From assembly GCF_008764295.1 (NCBI RefSeq), contig NZ_VTQX01000020.1, positions 1 to 59,456 on the forward strand: 59,456 nucleotides of DNA, read 5' to 3'. Below are positions 1 to 7,961 of the stretch, one piece after another. The stretch is from Bacillus methanolicus. Lineage in GTDB: Bacteria > Bacillota > Bacilli > Bacillales > Cytobacillaceae. The first letter of the stretch is position 1. Every line of letters starts with the position of its first letter. The notes under the pieces were generated by a model. It worked only from the letters and a program-made list of their open reading frames with translations. It searched no databases and was not told the DNA's origin. A program made the position numbers and the translations under genes.

Positions 1-11
1 TATTCTAAAAC

Positions 12-59
12 AAAAAAGACTGTAGGAAAACTCGATTTTCATCGAGTTTGTCTACAGTC
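12..59 (-). terminator. Rho-independent terminator of the aspartokinase gene
   Basis: A strong hairpin has outer arms GACTGTAG (18-25) and CTACAGTC (52-59) and inner arms AAACTCGAT/ATCGAGTTT. On the minus strand it is followed by six T (12-17). It lies 40 bases past the aspartokinase stop. Similar hairpins occur near 6558 and, degenerately, near 20327. Confidence 0.85.
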
Positions 60-97
60 TGAGACAACACGAGAACGTGTTGTCTTTGTGGACCCAT

Positions 98-1459
98 TTA
101 AATAAGGACTGGTGCAAAAAATTCTTCGTATATTGCCTTCACTGCCTTTTTCTCATTGGCTTCCTTTACACCAAACATTAAACTGACCTCAGATGAACCT
201 TGATTAATCATTTCAATATTTACCCCTGCGCTTGCTAAAGCTTGCGCTGCTCTTGCCGTAATCCCGACATTTTGTTTCATTCCTTCTCCTACAATCATGA
301 TGAGCGAAAGATTATGTTCAATTTTCACCTCATCTGCACAAAGTTCATCTTTAATCCGCTCTAAAATTTCCTCTTCTGATTCTGGATGGAGTTGATCTTG
401 CCTTAAGATAATGGTCACCTCATCAATTCCAGAAGGGATATGCTCATATGATATCTCATACTCTTCTAAAATAGTAAGAAGTCTCCGGCCGAAACCAATT
501 TCTCTATTCATAAGATACTTGCTTACATAAATACTGCAAAATCCTTTATCACTGGCAATACCTACAACAGGACCAGTCGATTTGTCTCGATGATGAACAA
601 TTTTTGTACCAGGTGCAGAGGGATTATTCGTATTCTTTACCTGAACCGGGATACCTGCGCGGAATGCAGGGATTAGCGCTTCATCATGAAAAACTGAAAA
701 ACCGGCATAGGATAATTCACGCATTTCTCGATAAGTGAGCTCTGATATTTCATTTGGATTCTCCACGATATTTGGATTTACTGAATAAACAGCGTCGACA
801 TCAGTAAAATTTTCATATAAATCTGCTTTCACTCCATGAGCTAGTATAGAACCTGTTATATCTGAACCGCTTCTAGAAAAGGTGGCAATTGCGCCCTCTT
901 TCGTATAACCGAAGAATCCTGGAAAAATCAAAATTCCGCTCCTTGCTCTTAATGAATATAGATGTTCATATGAATCTGGAAGAACTTGAGCATGACCAGC
1001 TTCATTCGTCACATACAAACCGGCATCCCTTGGATTAATATATTGTGCTTCAATCCCTCTATTCAAAAAAAACTGCGCTACCAACTTAGCGTGGCTATCC
1101 TCACCACTTGCTTTAATCGCATCAATAAATTGATTTTGGTTTTCTTGGCTACTATTCAATAACCCTAAGAGATGGGAGCGAATTTCATCAATGATTTCTA
1201 TGGGCAAATCCAGTTCACGAGCAATGCTTGCATATCGCTCTACAACTAATGAAACTAGTTTTGTAGCATCCTCTCCGCTCAGTGCTTTTATTGCACATTC
1301 AATTAATAAATCTGTCACTTTAATATCTTCTGCATACCTCTTCCCAGGCGCCGATACGACGATTATCTTCCTTGCCGGATCTGATTTAACAATTGCTAAA
1401 ACTTTTTCAAGTTGAGCACCTGTTGCTAAAGAAGAGCCTCCAAACTTAACCACTTTCAT
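98..1459 (-). CDS. thrD: Aspartokinase, YclM type (aspartate kinase III)
   Basis: Phosphorylates L-aspartate with ATP, the first step to lysine, methionine and threonine; cytosolic. The N-terminal kinase core starts KVVKFGGSSLA, the amino-acid kinase nucleotide-binding signature, and contains SRSGSDITGSI. The C-terminal third is a pair of ACT domains (VGEGMKQNVGITARA, then NIEMINQGSSEVS), the usual allosteric part. The length and the SAPGKRYAED stretch match the Bacillus YclM isozyme, described as threonine-sensitive, better than the lysine-sensitive alpha/beta LysC type. The open frame begins at 1468 (MSG), but AGGGG lies directly against that codon and sits 9 bases before the internal ATG at 1459, so 1459 (453 aa) is chosen. 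No lysine riboswitch was seen. A sigma-A promoter with a palindrome lies upstream. The isozyme assignment is by resemblance. Confidence 0.93.
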   Translation of the reverse strand: MKVVKFGGSSLATGAQLEKVLAIVKSDPARKIIVVSAPGKRYAEDIKVTDLLIECAIKALSGEDATKLVSLVVERYASIARELDLPIEIIDEIRSHLLGLLNSSQENQNQFIDAIKASGEDSHAKLVAQFFLNRGIEAQYINPRDAGLYVTNEAGHAQVLPDSYEHLYSLRARSGILIFPGFFGYTKEGAIATFSRSGSDITGSILAHGVKADLYENFTDVDAVYSVNPNIVENPNEISELTYREMRELSYAGFSVFHDEALIPAFRAGIPVQVKNTNNPSAPGTKIVHHRDKSTGPVVGIASDKGFCSIYVSKYLMNREIGFGRRLLTILEEYEISYEHIPSGIDEVTIILRQDQLHPESEEEILERIKDELCADEVKIEHNLSLIMIVGEGMKQNVGITARAAQALASAGVNIEMINQGSSEVSLMFGVKEANEKKAVKAIYEEFFAPVLI

Positions 1460-1497
1460 TCCAGACATCCCCTGTTAATTTAATTTTCGTTTGCAAA

Positions 1498-1512
1498 TAC
1501 TAAAATTTAGTA
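1498..1512. promoter_or_regulatory. 15-bp palindrome at the aspartokinase transcription start
   Basis: TACTAAA and TTTAGTA arms flank a single A. It lies just downstream of the predicted -10 (1516-1521, minus strand), over the expected start point, so it could be a repressor operator. The regulator is unknown. Confidence 0.4.
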
Positions 1513-1515
1513 CTT

Positions 1516-1544
1516 ATTATCACCCTAAATGAAGAAAGAATCAA
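1516..1544 (-). promoter_or_regulatory. Predicted sigma-A promoter of the aspartokinase gene
   Basis: On the minus strand TTGATT (1539-1544) is followed by a 17-base spacer and GATAAT (1516-1521). It lies about 60 bases upstream of the chosen start. Confidence 0.6.
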
Positions 1545-1694
1545 GACTTTTTCTATCTGTAGTGAACATTTGTATTTTTAGAGAGGAATAATTGTGGCTA
1601 ACTGGAAAAAAATAAGCACCTTTATGGATTTTTATTGTAAATGATGTAATATAATATTTAGGGTTTCTAAATATTAGATAGAAAGGAGCTTTAC

Positions 1695-2879
1695 ATGAGC
1701 CAATCACTTCCAAAAGAAGCAGCGAATGCACATATACAATCTGAGAAAATTTGGACGAAGGATTTCTCCTTAATCGTATTCTCAAATTTCTTTATTTTTC
1801 TTGGTTTTCAAATGACCTTACCGACCTTACCTTTATTTGTTGAAGAGCTTGGTGGGAACGATCAATTAATTGGATTGGTTGTCGGGATCTTTACATTCTC
1901 TGCCTTAGTCATGCGTCCATTTGCCGGAAAAGCACTTGAGACAAAGGGAAGAAGATTTGTTTTTATCACCGGCTTGGCCATTTTTATTTTGTCCGTCGCT
2001 ACATACGGTCTAGTACACAGTTTATTTTTTCTTTTTATTATGAGAGTCGTTCAAGGAATTGGATGGGGTTATTCAACAACAGCATCTGGAACGATAGCGA
2101 CTGATTTGATTCCAGCCAATAAACGTGGAGAGGGCATGGGTTATTATGGACTGTCAGGAAATATTGCTTTAGCCTTTGGTCCTACGCTTGGACTAGCATT
2201 AGCAGGAAAAATATCGTTCACGCAATTATTTTTAATATGCGCCCTACTCGGACTTGTTTCCATTATTCTTGCTTCTTTTATTCGTTATAAAAAAATTGAG
2301 CCTATTACAGTGGCTCATAAAAAATGGGATCTTTTTGAAAAAACTGCTATTCCCCCTTCGTTATTACTCTTTTTTATCACGGTCACATTTGGTGGCATTG
2401 CATCATTCTTGCCTATCTATGCATTACAAAAAGGGGTTTCTGGGATCGAATGGTATTTCCTTCTATATGCACTTGCATTACTTGTCTCAAGAACATTCGC
2501 AGGTAGATTATATGACAGAAAAGGTCATCGCGCTGTATATATCCCGGGTACTTTACTCATTATCATTGCTATGGTTCTACTTGCATGGCTGCCCAACAGC
2601 TATCTCCTTTATAGCGCAGGAATATTGTATGGGCTAGGATTTGGCACAGTCCAACCTGCTTTACAAGCTTGGTCTGTTAAAGAATCTCCTCCACATCGTA
2701 GAGGGATGGCAAATGCCACCTTTTTCTCTTTCTTTGATTTAGGGGTTGGGATCGGCGCCATCTGCTTTGGTCAAATTGCCCATTTGTTTGGCTATAGCAG
2801 TATTTATCTTGTTTCAGCAGTGTCAGTGTTCATCTCTATTTTAATCTACATGATCATCTTAAGAAGCAGTCGGGCTTAA
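1695..2879 (+). CDS. MFS transporter (YwoG-like drug-efflux type)
   Basis: A 394-aa integral membrane protein of the major facilitator superfamily with about 12 hydrophobic segments. Motif A-like loops occur twice, GKALETKGRR after helix 2 and GRLYDRKGHR after helix 8, as expected for two homologous six-helix halves. A motif C-like glycine/proline-rich helix (GYYGLSGNIALAFGPTLG) points to the exporter (antiporter) branch. The ATG follows GAAAGGAGC at good spacing, and a TATAAT lies at 1650-1655. It is monocistronic, converging on the ABC gene, with a hairpin at 2885-2911 between them. It resembles B. subtilis YwoG in length and start. The substrate cannot be read from the sequence. Confidence 0.85.
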   Translation: MSQSLPKEAANAHIQSEKIWTKDFSLIVFSNFFIFLGFQMTLPTLPLFVEELGGNDQLIGLVVGIFTFSALVMRPFAGKALETKGRRFVFITGLAIFILSVATYGLVHSLFFLFIMRVVQGIGWGYSTTASGTIATDLIPANKRGEGMGYYGLSGNIALAFGPTLGLALAGKISFTQLFLICALLGLVSIILASFIRYKKIEPITVAHKKWDLFEKTAIPPSLLLFFITVTFGGIASFLPIYALQKGVSGIEWYFLLYALALLVSRTFAGRLYDRKGHRAVYIPGTLLIIIAMVLLAWLPNSYLLYSAGILYGLGFGTVQPALQAWSVKESPPHRRGMANATFFSFFDLGVGIGAICFGQIAHLFGYSSIYLVSAVSVFISILIYMIILRSSRA

Positions 2880-2884
2880 AAACG

Positions 2885-2911
2885 AGCTATCCTTACATTT
2901 GAGGGATAGCT
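2885..2911. terminator. Bidirectional terminator between the MFS and ABC genes
   Basis: AGCTATCC (2885-2892) pairs with GGATAGCT (2904-2911). A T/C-rich run follows on the plus strand and TTTTT follows on the minus strand. The stop codon of the minus-strand ABC gene lies inside the loop. Confidence 0.75.
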
Positions 2912-3687
2912 TTCTCTCTTTTCGTAATCAACGGTCGGTTATTATGCCAATGAACTTCCACTTCGACATTGAAAAACGCTGATAAAACAGATTGTGAGAT
3001 CATCTCAACTGTGTTACCAGACGAAAAAACTTTGCCTTTTTTTAAAAGCAATGTTTTCTCAAAAACTGGTAAAATTTCATCTACATGGTGGGTCACATAA
3101 ATCAAAGTCGGTCCAGAGCGTCTTAAGGCAATTTCTTCAATGGTCTCTAATAAGTGTTCTCTTGCGATAAAATCAAGACCATTTGTCGGTTCATCTAAAA
3201 TAAGTAGTTCTGGTTCATTCATAAGTGCACGTGCAATTAAAATTCGTTGCCGCTCACCTTGTGATAAGGATGAATATTGGCGATTAGCATACTCAATGCT
3301 GCCAAGACTTTCTAATAAATTGATTGCCTTCTGACGCATGCCGTCAGTGGGGGTTTCATATAGCCCGATTGATGTAAATGCACCGCTTAAAACAATTTCA
3401 AAAGCGCTATCTGTTTTATAAAAACGTTCCTGTAGAGATGATGAAACTAGGCCAATTTTACGCCGAATCGATTCACGAATATCGACTTTCCCAAACTCTT
3501 TCCCGAAAACAATCGCTCTACCACTTGTTGGAAAATGATAGCCGTTTAAAAGATTCAAAATTGCTGTCTTTCCTGCCCCATTTAGCCCAAATAGAACCCA
3601 ATGCTCACCTTTTTCAATATGCCAATCAAGCTCATTTATGATTACATTTCCATTTCTCTTTAATGTAATCCCTTTTAAAGATATCAT
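2893..3687 (-). CDS. ylmA: Orphan ABC-transporter ATPase, YlmA-like
   Basis: A 264-aa ABC ATPase with every nucleotide-binding motif: Walker A GLNGAGKT (about residues 34-41), signature LSQGERQR, Walker B LLILDEPT, D-loop GLD, and switch histidine in THHVDE. No membrane protein is encoded beside it, so it either pairs with a permease elsewhere or is a soluble ABC protein. Length and N-terminus (MISLKGITLKRNG) match the B. subtilis YlmA family of unknown role. The start is supported by GAAGGGG 10 bases upstream; an overlapping ATG four bases earlier is out of frame. It is transcribed alone toward the shared terminator. Confidence 0.85.
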   Translation of the reverse strand: MISLKGITLKRNGNVIINELDWHIEKGEHWVLFGLNGAGKTAILNLLNGYHFPTSGRAIVFGKEFGKVDIRESIRRKIGLVSSSLQERFYKTDSAFEIVLSGAFTSIGLYETPTDGMRQKAINLLESLGSIEYANRQYSSLSQGERQRILIARALMNEPELLILDEPTNGLDFIAREHLLETIEEIALRRSGPTLIYVTHHVDEILPVFEKTLLLKKGKVFSSGNTVEMISQSVLSAFFNVEVEVHWHNNRPLITKREKAIPQM

Positions 3688-3842
3688 TCATATACAACCC
3701 CTTCTTTTAATACCATCATCAGTACAGCAGTCTTTTATACGATAATCTATCCCCTTATATTATACTGAAAGATTTAAATTTTCCATTAATTCCGCCAGTT
3801 ATAAACTAGAGGAACTCTCCGCTTAGGGTAATTTTACAAAGA

Positions 3843-3885
3843 TCGACAACAGGCTCAAGCATTTCATCCTTAAGCCTGTTGTCGA
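3843..3885 (-). terminator. Hairpin terminator of the quinone oxidoreductase gene
   Basis: A perfect 13-bp stem (TCGACAACAGGCT, 3843-3855, with 3873-3885) lies about 35 bases past the stop. The minus-strand T run is weak (CTTTGTAAAATT). The rest of 3688-3920 shows no gene. Confidence 0.6.
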
Positions 3886-3920
3886 CACTCTGATAAAAAG
3901 GGAGGAATCCTTTCACTTCT

Positions 3921-4913
3921 TTATGCAATTGAAAACCCTATTTTTCCAAGCTGTTCCGCTTTCTCCATTCTCTCAAATGCATCTTTGAAATCGCTCAATT
4001 TATAAATTTTATCAATCACTGGCTTGAGCTCATGTTGTTGCATAAATTGTAACATATCTCTATATTCTTCACCGCTTCCCATCGTAGATCCATACATGTT
4101 GTATTGACCGTAGAAGAATCTTCGCAAATCAAATTGAACGATATCACCGGCAGAAGCACCAAATGTGACAATTGTTCCTCCTGATCGCAGCTGATCGAGC
4201 GATTTATTAAACGTTGCTGCACCCACAGATTCAATAATCAAATCCATTTTTTCTCCAGCGAGAGCTATACTCCAATCTTCATTGCTGTCAAAAGCCTTCG
4301 CAGCTCCCATTCGCATCGCCCATTCGCACTTTTCCTTTGAGCGAGAGCTTACATACACAATTGCTCCGGCCGCTTTTGCGAACTGCAATAAAAATGTTGC
4401 TACTCCACTTCCAATTCCAGGAATAAACACCTTTAATCCTGCTTTGACCTTTCCTCTCGTAAAAAGAGCCCGGTATGCGGTTAGAGCCGCTAATGATATA
4501 ACACTTGCCTCATCCCATGATAAATATTCCGGTTTATGTACAGCATTTTCAGCGGGTATGACAATTTTTTCTGCAAATGTACCATGATAAGGAAGACCAA
4601 TGATTTCAAAACCCGGTGGTGGTGAATCGCTCTTTTTTTGCCAACCTAACCCAGGATTAATCATTACTTCATCACCAATTTTTACATTTGTCACTCCCTC
4701 TCCAATCGCTTCAATAATTCCTGCTCCATCTGAACCGATAATGAGAGGCGGATCTGATTCTTTATGACGAGTCAAAGTAAATAAATCCCGATGATTCAAC
4801 CCTGCACCCATTAATTTTACTCTAACTTCTCCTGCCTTTGGCGCATCTTCTTCTATCTCTCGATATGAAAGACCATTTATTCCTGTTTTTCCCTCATGGA
4901 CTAATGCTTTCAC
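3921..4913 (-). CDS. yogA: Zinc-free MDR-family quinone oxidoreductase, YogA-like
   Basis: A medium-chain dehydrogenase/reductase, probably NADPH-dependent, acting on quinones or reactive carbonyls in the cytosol. The N-terminal GroES-like domain has GLNHRD where zinc alcohol dehydrogenases carry the catalytic-zinc cysteine, so no catalytic zinc is expected. The Rossmann part has the nucleotide motif GIGSGVA (about residue 170). Length (330 aa) and motifs fit B. subtilis YogA. The frame opens with GTG at 4922, but the SD-like AGAGGTGA overlaps that codon and is well placed for the second GTG at 4913, giving MKALVHEG, the usual family start. A perfect palindrome upstream (4959-4972) suggests redox or electrophile control. 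Monocistronic. Confidence 0.85.
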   Translation of the reverse strand: MKALVHEGKTGINGLSYREIEEDAPKAGEVRVKLMGAGLNHRDLFTLTRHKESDPPLIIGSDGAGIIEAIGEGVTNVKIGDEVMINPGLGWQKKSDSPPPGFEIIGLPYHGTFAEKIVIPAENAVHKPEYLSWDEASVISLAALTAYRALFTRGKVKAGLKVFIPGIGSGVATFLLQFAKAAGAIVYVSSRSKEKCEWAMRMGAAKAFDSNEDWSIALAGEKMDLIIESVGAATFNKSLDQLRSGGTIVTFGASAGDIVQFDLRRFFYGQYNMYGSTMGSGEEYRDMLQFMQQHELKPVIDKIYKLSDFKDAFERMEKAEQLGKIGFSIA

Positions 4914-5332
4914 AACAGTCACCTCTTTTTTTAAATATTTTCTAATTCATATGATACTCTGTAATGTTACAGAAAAAAAACATTATGCATTTAAAGTGTT
5001 TGCATCCATTAATCGAATACATATTCCGACAAATTATCTCGAAAATACATAAATTTTCAGATAATTCTACTCTAATAAAACAGTAAATCCCAAATAAGAA
5101 GGTCAAAATGGCGGGAAATGTCAAGTATTGCGCTTTCCCGAGAAATAATGAAGCCATTGTAGGAGCATTTGAAGTTCCATTATAGCATATCCCATAAGTT
5201 GCAACTTCAGATGATACCGTAAATTTTTTGCAGATTCTTTTCTTCTTTTGATAGGTTTTGTCACATGGCAGGAAAATGAACACCTTACAGCAGAATATAG
5301 TGTATAACAAAATGAAGGAAAGGATTGAAAAT
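4914..5332. other. Divergent intergenic region
   Basis: About 420 bases between the yogA-like gene and the MerR-like gene. It contains the palindrome at 4959-4972 and a weak inverted repeat CGGGAAA/TTTCCCG (5112-5140). No small coding gene is convincing; the upstream in-frame codons from 5258 lack a ribosome binding site. Confidence 0.5.
4959..4972. promoter_or_regulatory. Palindromic operator candidate upstream of yogA
   Basis: CTGTAA-TG-TTACAG is a perfect 6-bp inverted repeat just upstream of a minus-strand -10-like TATCAT (4951-4956), i.e. inside the promoter spacer. The GTAA/TTAC arms recall operators of HxlR/DUF24 redox sensors, but the regulator is inferred. Confidence 0.4.
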
Positions 5333-6250
5333 ATGCAAACGAGTAAAATGGTAAGAGCTTATTCAATTAAAGAGGTTTCAAAAAAAATCAATATTCCTAC
5401 TGGTACGATTAGACAATGGGAAAAGGATCTTAATGGTCTTTTAGTAATTCCACGTACAAAACAAGGAGCGCGATTTTTCACAGAAAACGAAATCAATTTA
5501 TTAAAAAAGGTAAAAGAAATGCGTGAACAAAATGTCAGTAAAGAAATGATCCGCACATTATTACAAAAACACTTTGCAAACCATTCCGAGCATACTTCCG
5601 AATCTTTCGAAACACGATTACCCGTACCCTCCATTGAACAGAATGAAAGAGAGTTGCCCTCTCAATTACATGCTTCTGATGTATACTCGATCATGGATTT
5701 ATACAAACAAGATATCGTCAATGAAATCAAACAGGAATTGACATTCAAACAACAGCAATTAACGGAAAATCTTAAGGCGGAGATTGCATCCTCCTCCCTT
5801 CATTCTATTAAAGAAATCTCAAAATCAATTCAACGGGCAAATGATAAACGTAAAGGCGAACTCCTAGCACTTTCGAATGCCATCAGCGAAGCATCAGAAC
5901 ACACTTCCGAATCTTTCGAAGCCTTATCTGAACAGGTTGCTGCCTCTTCACAGAATACTTTCGAAAAAATCGAAGAAAAGTTAAACGAAACCTCTGCCTT
6001 CACAACAAAAGAACATCATACTACCTGGAGAAAAGTATCGAGAACGATGACGGATTCAAGAAGAGACGTGAAACGATTAGTAGGAACACTAGAAGCAAAA
6101 CAAGACACAATCCTTAATAAAGTCAATGAACTGCAGCAATCGGCACAAGATATACGGGATCGGGAAGAAGCTTTTCAAGGAATGCTTTCAACTTATCGAG
6201 AAGTGGCAGCAGGAAAAGCAAAAAGAAAAAACTGGTGGAGATGGTGGTAA
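5333..6250 (+). CDS. MerR-HTH coiled-coil protein with Trp-rich tail (DUF3967/RacA-like)
   Basis: A 305-aa protein. Residues about 8-75 form a MerR-like winged helix-turn-helix (YSIKEVSKKINIPTGTIRQWE, then a wing ending GARFFTENEINLLKKVKEM). The middle is polar and predicted coiled coil (KQELTFKQQQLTENL, then heptad-like EALSEQ...EKIEEKLNE). The C-terminus ends KRKNWWRWW, a basic, Trp-rich tail like that of DUF3967 proteins, which could bind membrane or protein. The overall plan recalls RacA, the Bacillus DNA-to-pole anchor, but the protein is longer than B. subtilis RacA (about 184 aa). The phrase HTSESFE occurs twice, from an exact 18-base DNA repeat. The start at 5333 is set by AAAGG 9 bases upstream; the frame is open from 5258. 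Regulator or anchor role is inference. Confidence 0.75.
   Translation: MQTSKMVRAYSIKEVSKKINIPTGTIRQWEKDLNGLLVIPRTKQGARFFTENEINLLKKVKEMREQNVSKEMIRTLLQKHFANHSEHTSESFETRLPVPSIEQNERELPSQLHASDVYSIMDLYKQDIVNEIKQELTFKQQQLTENLKAEIASSSLHSIKEISKSIQRANDKRKGELLALSNAISEASEHTSESFEALSEQVAASSQNTFEKIEEKLNETSAFTTKEHHTTWRKVSRTMTDSRRDVKRLVGTLEAKQDTILNKVNELQQSAQDIRDREEAFQGMLSTYREVAAGKAKRKNWWRWW
5594..5920 (+). repeat. 18-bp direct repeat inside the MerR-like gene
   Basis: ACTTCCGAATCTTTCGAA occurs at 5594-5611 and again at 5903-5920, in the same reading frame, encoding TSESFE twice, about 100 codons apart. The coordinates span both copies. Confidence 0.85.
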
Positions 6251-6394
6251 AAAGAGAAGCAGTGACACCGCTAGGAACCTTTAAAGTTCGAATCGACGAA
6301 AGGTGATTTGATAGAATTTTTCTTCAAGCTCAAAGGTTATCGTTTTCGACCTAAGAAAAAATGATGACAAACTACACTTTAGGAAAAAAATGAT

Positions 6395-6442
6395 GTTGTA
6401 AAGTCTAACTACTTTCAGACAAACGTAGATAGACTTTACAAC
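6395..6442. other. Long perfect inverted repeat in the 6251-6604 gap
   Basis: A 13-bp stem (GTTGTAAAGTCTA at 6395-6407 with 6430-6442) has a second short stem CTAC/GTAG within it. Seven A precede it (6384-6390), so it could terminate minus-strand transcription, but the next minus gene already has a terminator. The rest of the 354-base gap holds no gene I can support. Confidence 0.6.
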
Positions 6443-6543
6443 AACGAAAGCGTACATGTTAAAAACTACCCAATTAACTCAAGACATTCCCGTGCTATCT
6501 TCCTTTTTCCGAGAGCTTACATAATGAATCATCCATTCTATTG

Positions 6544-6594
6544 TGAAAAGAAAAGAAACCGTAGGCAAACCCGAAAATTTCAGTTTGTCACGGT
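6544..6594 (-). terminator. Terminator of the CoA-transferase gene
   Basis: Arms at 6558-6570 and 6583-6594 (ACCGT..GCAAAC with GTTTG..ACGGT) form an imperfect stem. The minus-strand tail is TTTCTTTTCTTTTC. It resembles the hairpin at 12-59. Confidence 0.75.
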
Positions 6595-6604
6595 CTAGAT
6601 TCAC

Positions 6605-7744
6605 TCATATATTTTTTAATTCATAAATGATCTCTTCGTTGTTTTCGCCAAGAGAAGGAGCTTGACGAACAACCTTGACCTTTGCTCTTGATAGTTTTAT
6701 CGGGTTAGCGATTTGTCTCATCACCCCCCCTTGTGGATCATATACTTCTTCGATCATTTGCCGATGCTTAACTTGCGGATGATCGAGCATTTCCTCCAAA
6801 GTTAAAATTGGTGATACACAAGCATCGACATGCTCAAATAGCCGCTCCCATTCTTGTAACGTTTTTTCTTTAATACTCGCTTGAATTTCGTTTATCATTT
6901 TCACTTGTTCTTCATTTGAAGCCTCATGATAGGGAATAAACTCCTTTTTATCAATAACACAACAAAATTTTTCCCAAAACTTAAATTCCAGTGCACCAAC
7001 AGATAAGAATCTGCTATCTTTTGTTTCGTAAATTTGATAACATGCTCGCCCACCATTCAATCGATGTCCCCCTCTCGGAAACTCTTTGTTTATCGTAAAA
7101 TATTCAGGTAGAATGGCCTGCAGCCATGATATTGTTCCATCAAGCATAGAAATATCAATAAACTGCCCCTTTCCTGTTTTCCTAACATCTATAAGGGCAA
7201 GGAGAATTCCAATCGTTGCCATTAAAGAACCGCCACCAATATCACCAATTTGCACAGGTGATATTATTGGACGTCCCCCTTGCTCCCCTTGCAAGTTTAA
7301 TAATCCTGAAAGGCTTAAAAAGTTGATATCATGGCCAGGAACATCTTTATACGGGCCCGATTGACCATAGCCTGTAATAGCACAATATATTAATTTTTCA
7401 TTTACGGCCTTTAAATCCTCGTATCCAAGCCCAAGTTTTGCCATCACTCCTGGGCGAAATGATTCCAATAGAACGTCAGCGCTTTTTACTAAGTTTAGAA
7501 ATATTTTTTTATCCTTTTCACTTTTAAGATTAAGAGCAACGCTTCTCTTATTGCGATTTAGCGAATGAAACATAGCACTAGAATGAGTAAATTTCGGTTC
7601 ATACATGCGGGCATAATCACCTAAATTAGGCTCTTCGATCTTAATTACATCAGCTCCAAAATCTGCTAGTAATAGCGAAGCATATGGCCCAGGCAACAGT
7701 CTCGTTAAATCTAATACGCGCACTCCATTTAATGGCATGGACAA
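6605..7744 (-). CDS. CaiB/BaiF-type (class III) CoA transferase, racemase-like branch
   Basis: A 379-aa cytosolic enzyme of the CoA-transferase III family, which moves CoA between carboxylates or, in the alpha-methylacyl-CoA racemase branch, epimerises acyl-CoAs. The N-terminus VRVLDLTRLLPGPYA and IKIEEPNLGD is the CoA-binding region, and ESFRPGVMAKLGLGYEDL is the family signature. GHDINFLSLSGLL (about residue 145) carries the catalytic-region histidine/aspartate typical of the racemase branch. The best start is TTG at 7744, because AAGGGGTGA lies about 7 bases upstream; the ATG at 7738 would be about 13 away. It faces a TetR gene across 217 bases, so that regulator probably controls it. The acyl substrate is unknown. 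Confidence 0.82.
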   Translation of the reverse strand: MSMPLNGVRVLDLTRLLPGPYASLLLADFGADVIKIEEPNLGDYARMYEPKFTHSSAMFHSLNRNKRSVALNLKSEKDKKIFLNLVKSADVLLESFRPGVMAKLGLGYEDLKAVNEKLIYCAITGYGQSGPYKDVPGHDINFLSLSGLLNLQGEQGGRPIISPVQIGDIGGGSLMATIGILLALIDVRKTGKGQFIDISMLDGTISWLQAILPEYFTINKEFPRGGHRLNGGRACYQIYETKDSRFLSVGALEFKFWEKFCCVIDKKEFIPYHEASNEEQVKMINEIQASIKEKTLQEWERLFEHVDACVSPILTLEEMLDHPQVKHRQMIEEVYDPQGGVMRQIANPIKLSRAKVKVVRQAPSLGENNEEIIYELKNI

Positions 7745-7834
7745 AGTAGTTCACCCCTTTACCAGGATAAATTATCAAAATTAAAACAATATTCAATTAT
7801 TTTACAATAAATAATTTATTAATCATTAGTTTAA

Positions 7835-7873
7835 ATCAGAACATTATTTTCATAAAATGGTGCTATTTCTGAT
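7835..7873. promoter_or_regulatory. Nested inverted repeats between the CoA-transferase and TetR genes
   Basis: ATCAGAA (7835-7841) is mirrored by TTCTGAT (7867-7873), and inside lies ATTTT-CAT-AAAAT (7846-7858). A plus-strand TATAAT for the TetR gene is at 7917-7922. The position fits an operator shared by the divergent pair; the assignment is inferred. Confidence 0.35.
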
Positions 7874-7961
7874 AATTTTACATATTTCACTTTAATAATC
7901 GTTTTTTATATGGTTTTATAATAGTAACAAAAAAATTATAGAAAAAGATTGGAGAGTTAAG

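Noticed and set aside
5258..5332. Longer N-terminus for the MerR-like protein
   Set aside because: No ribosome binding site upstream, while the ATG at 5333 has AAAGG at 9 bases and places the helix-turn-helix at the normal distance from the start.
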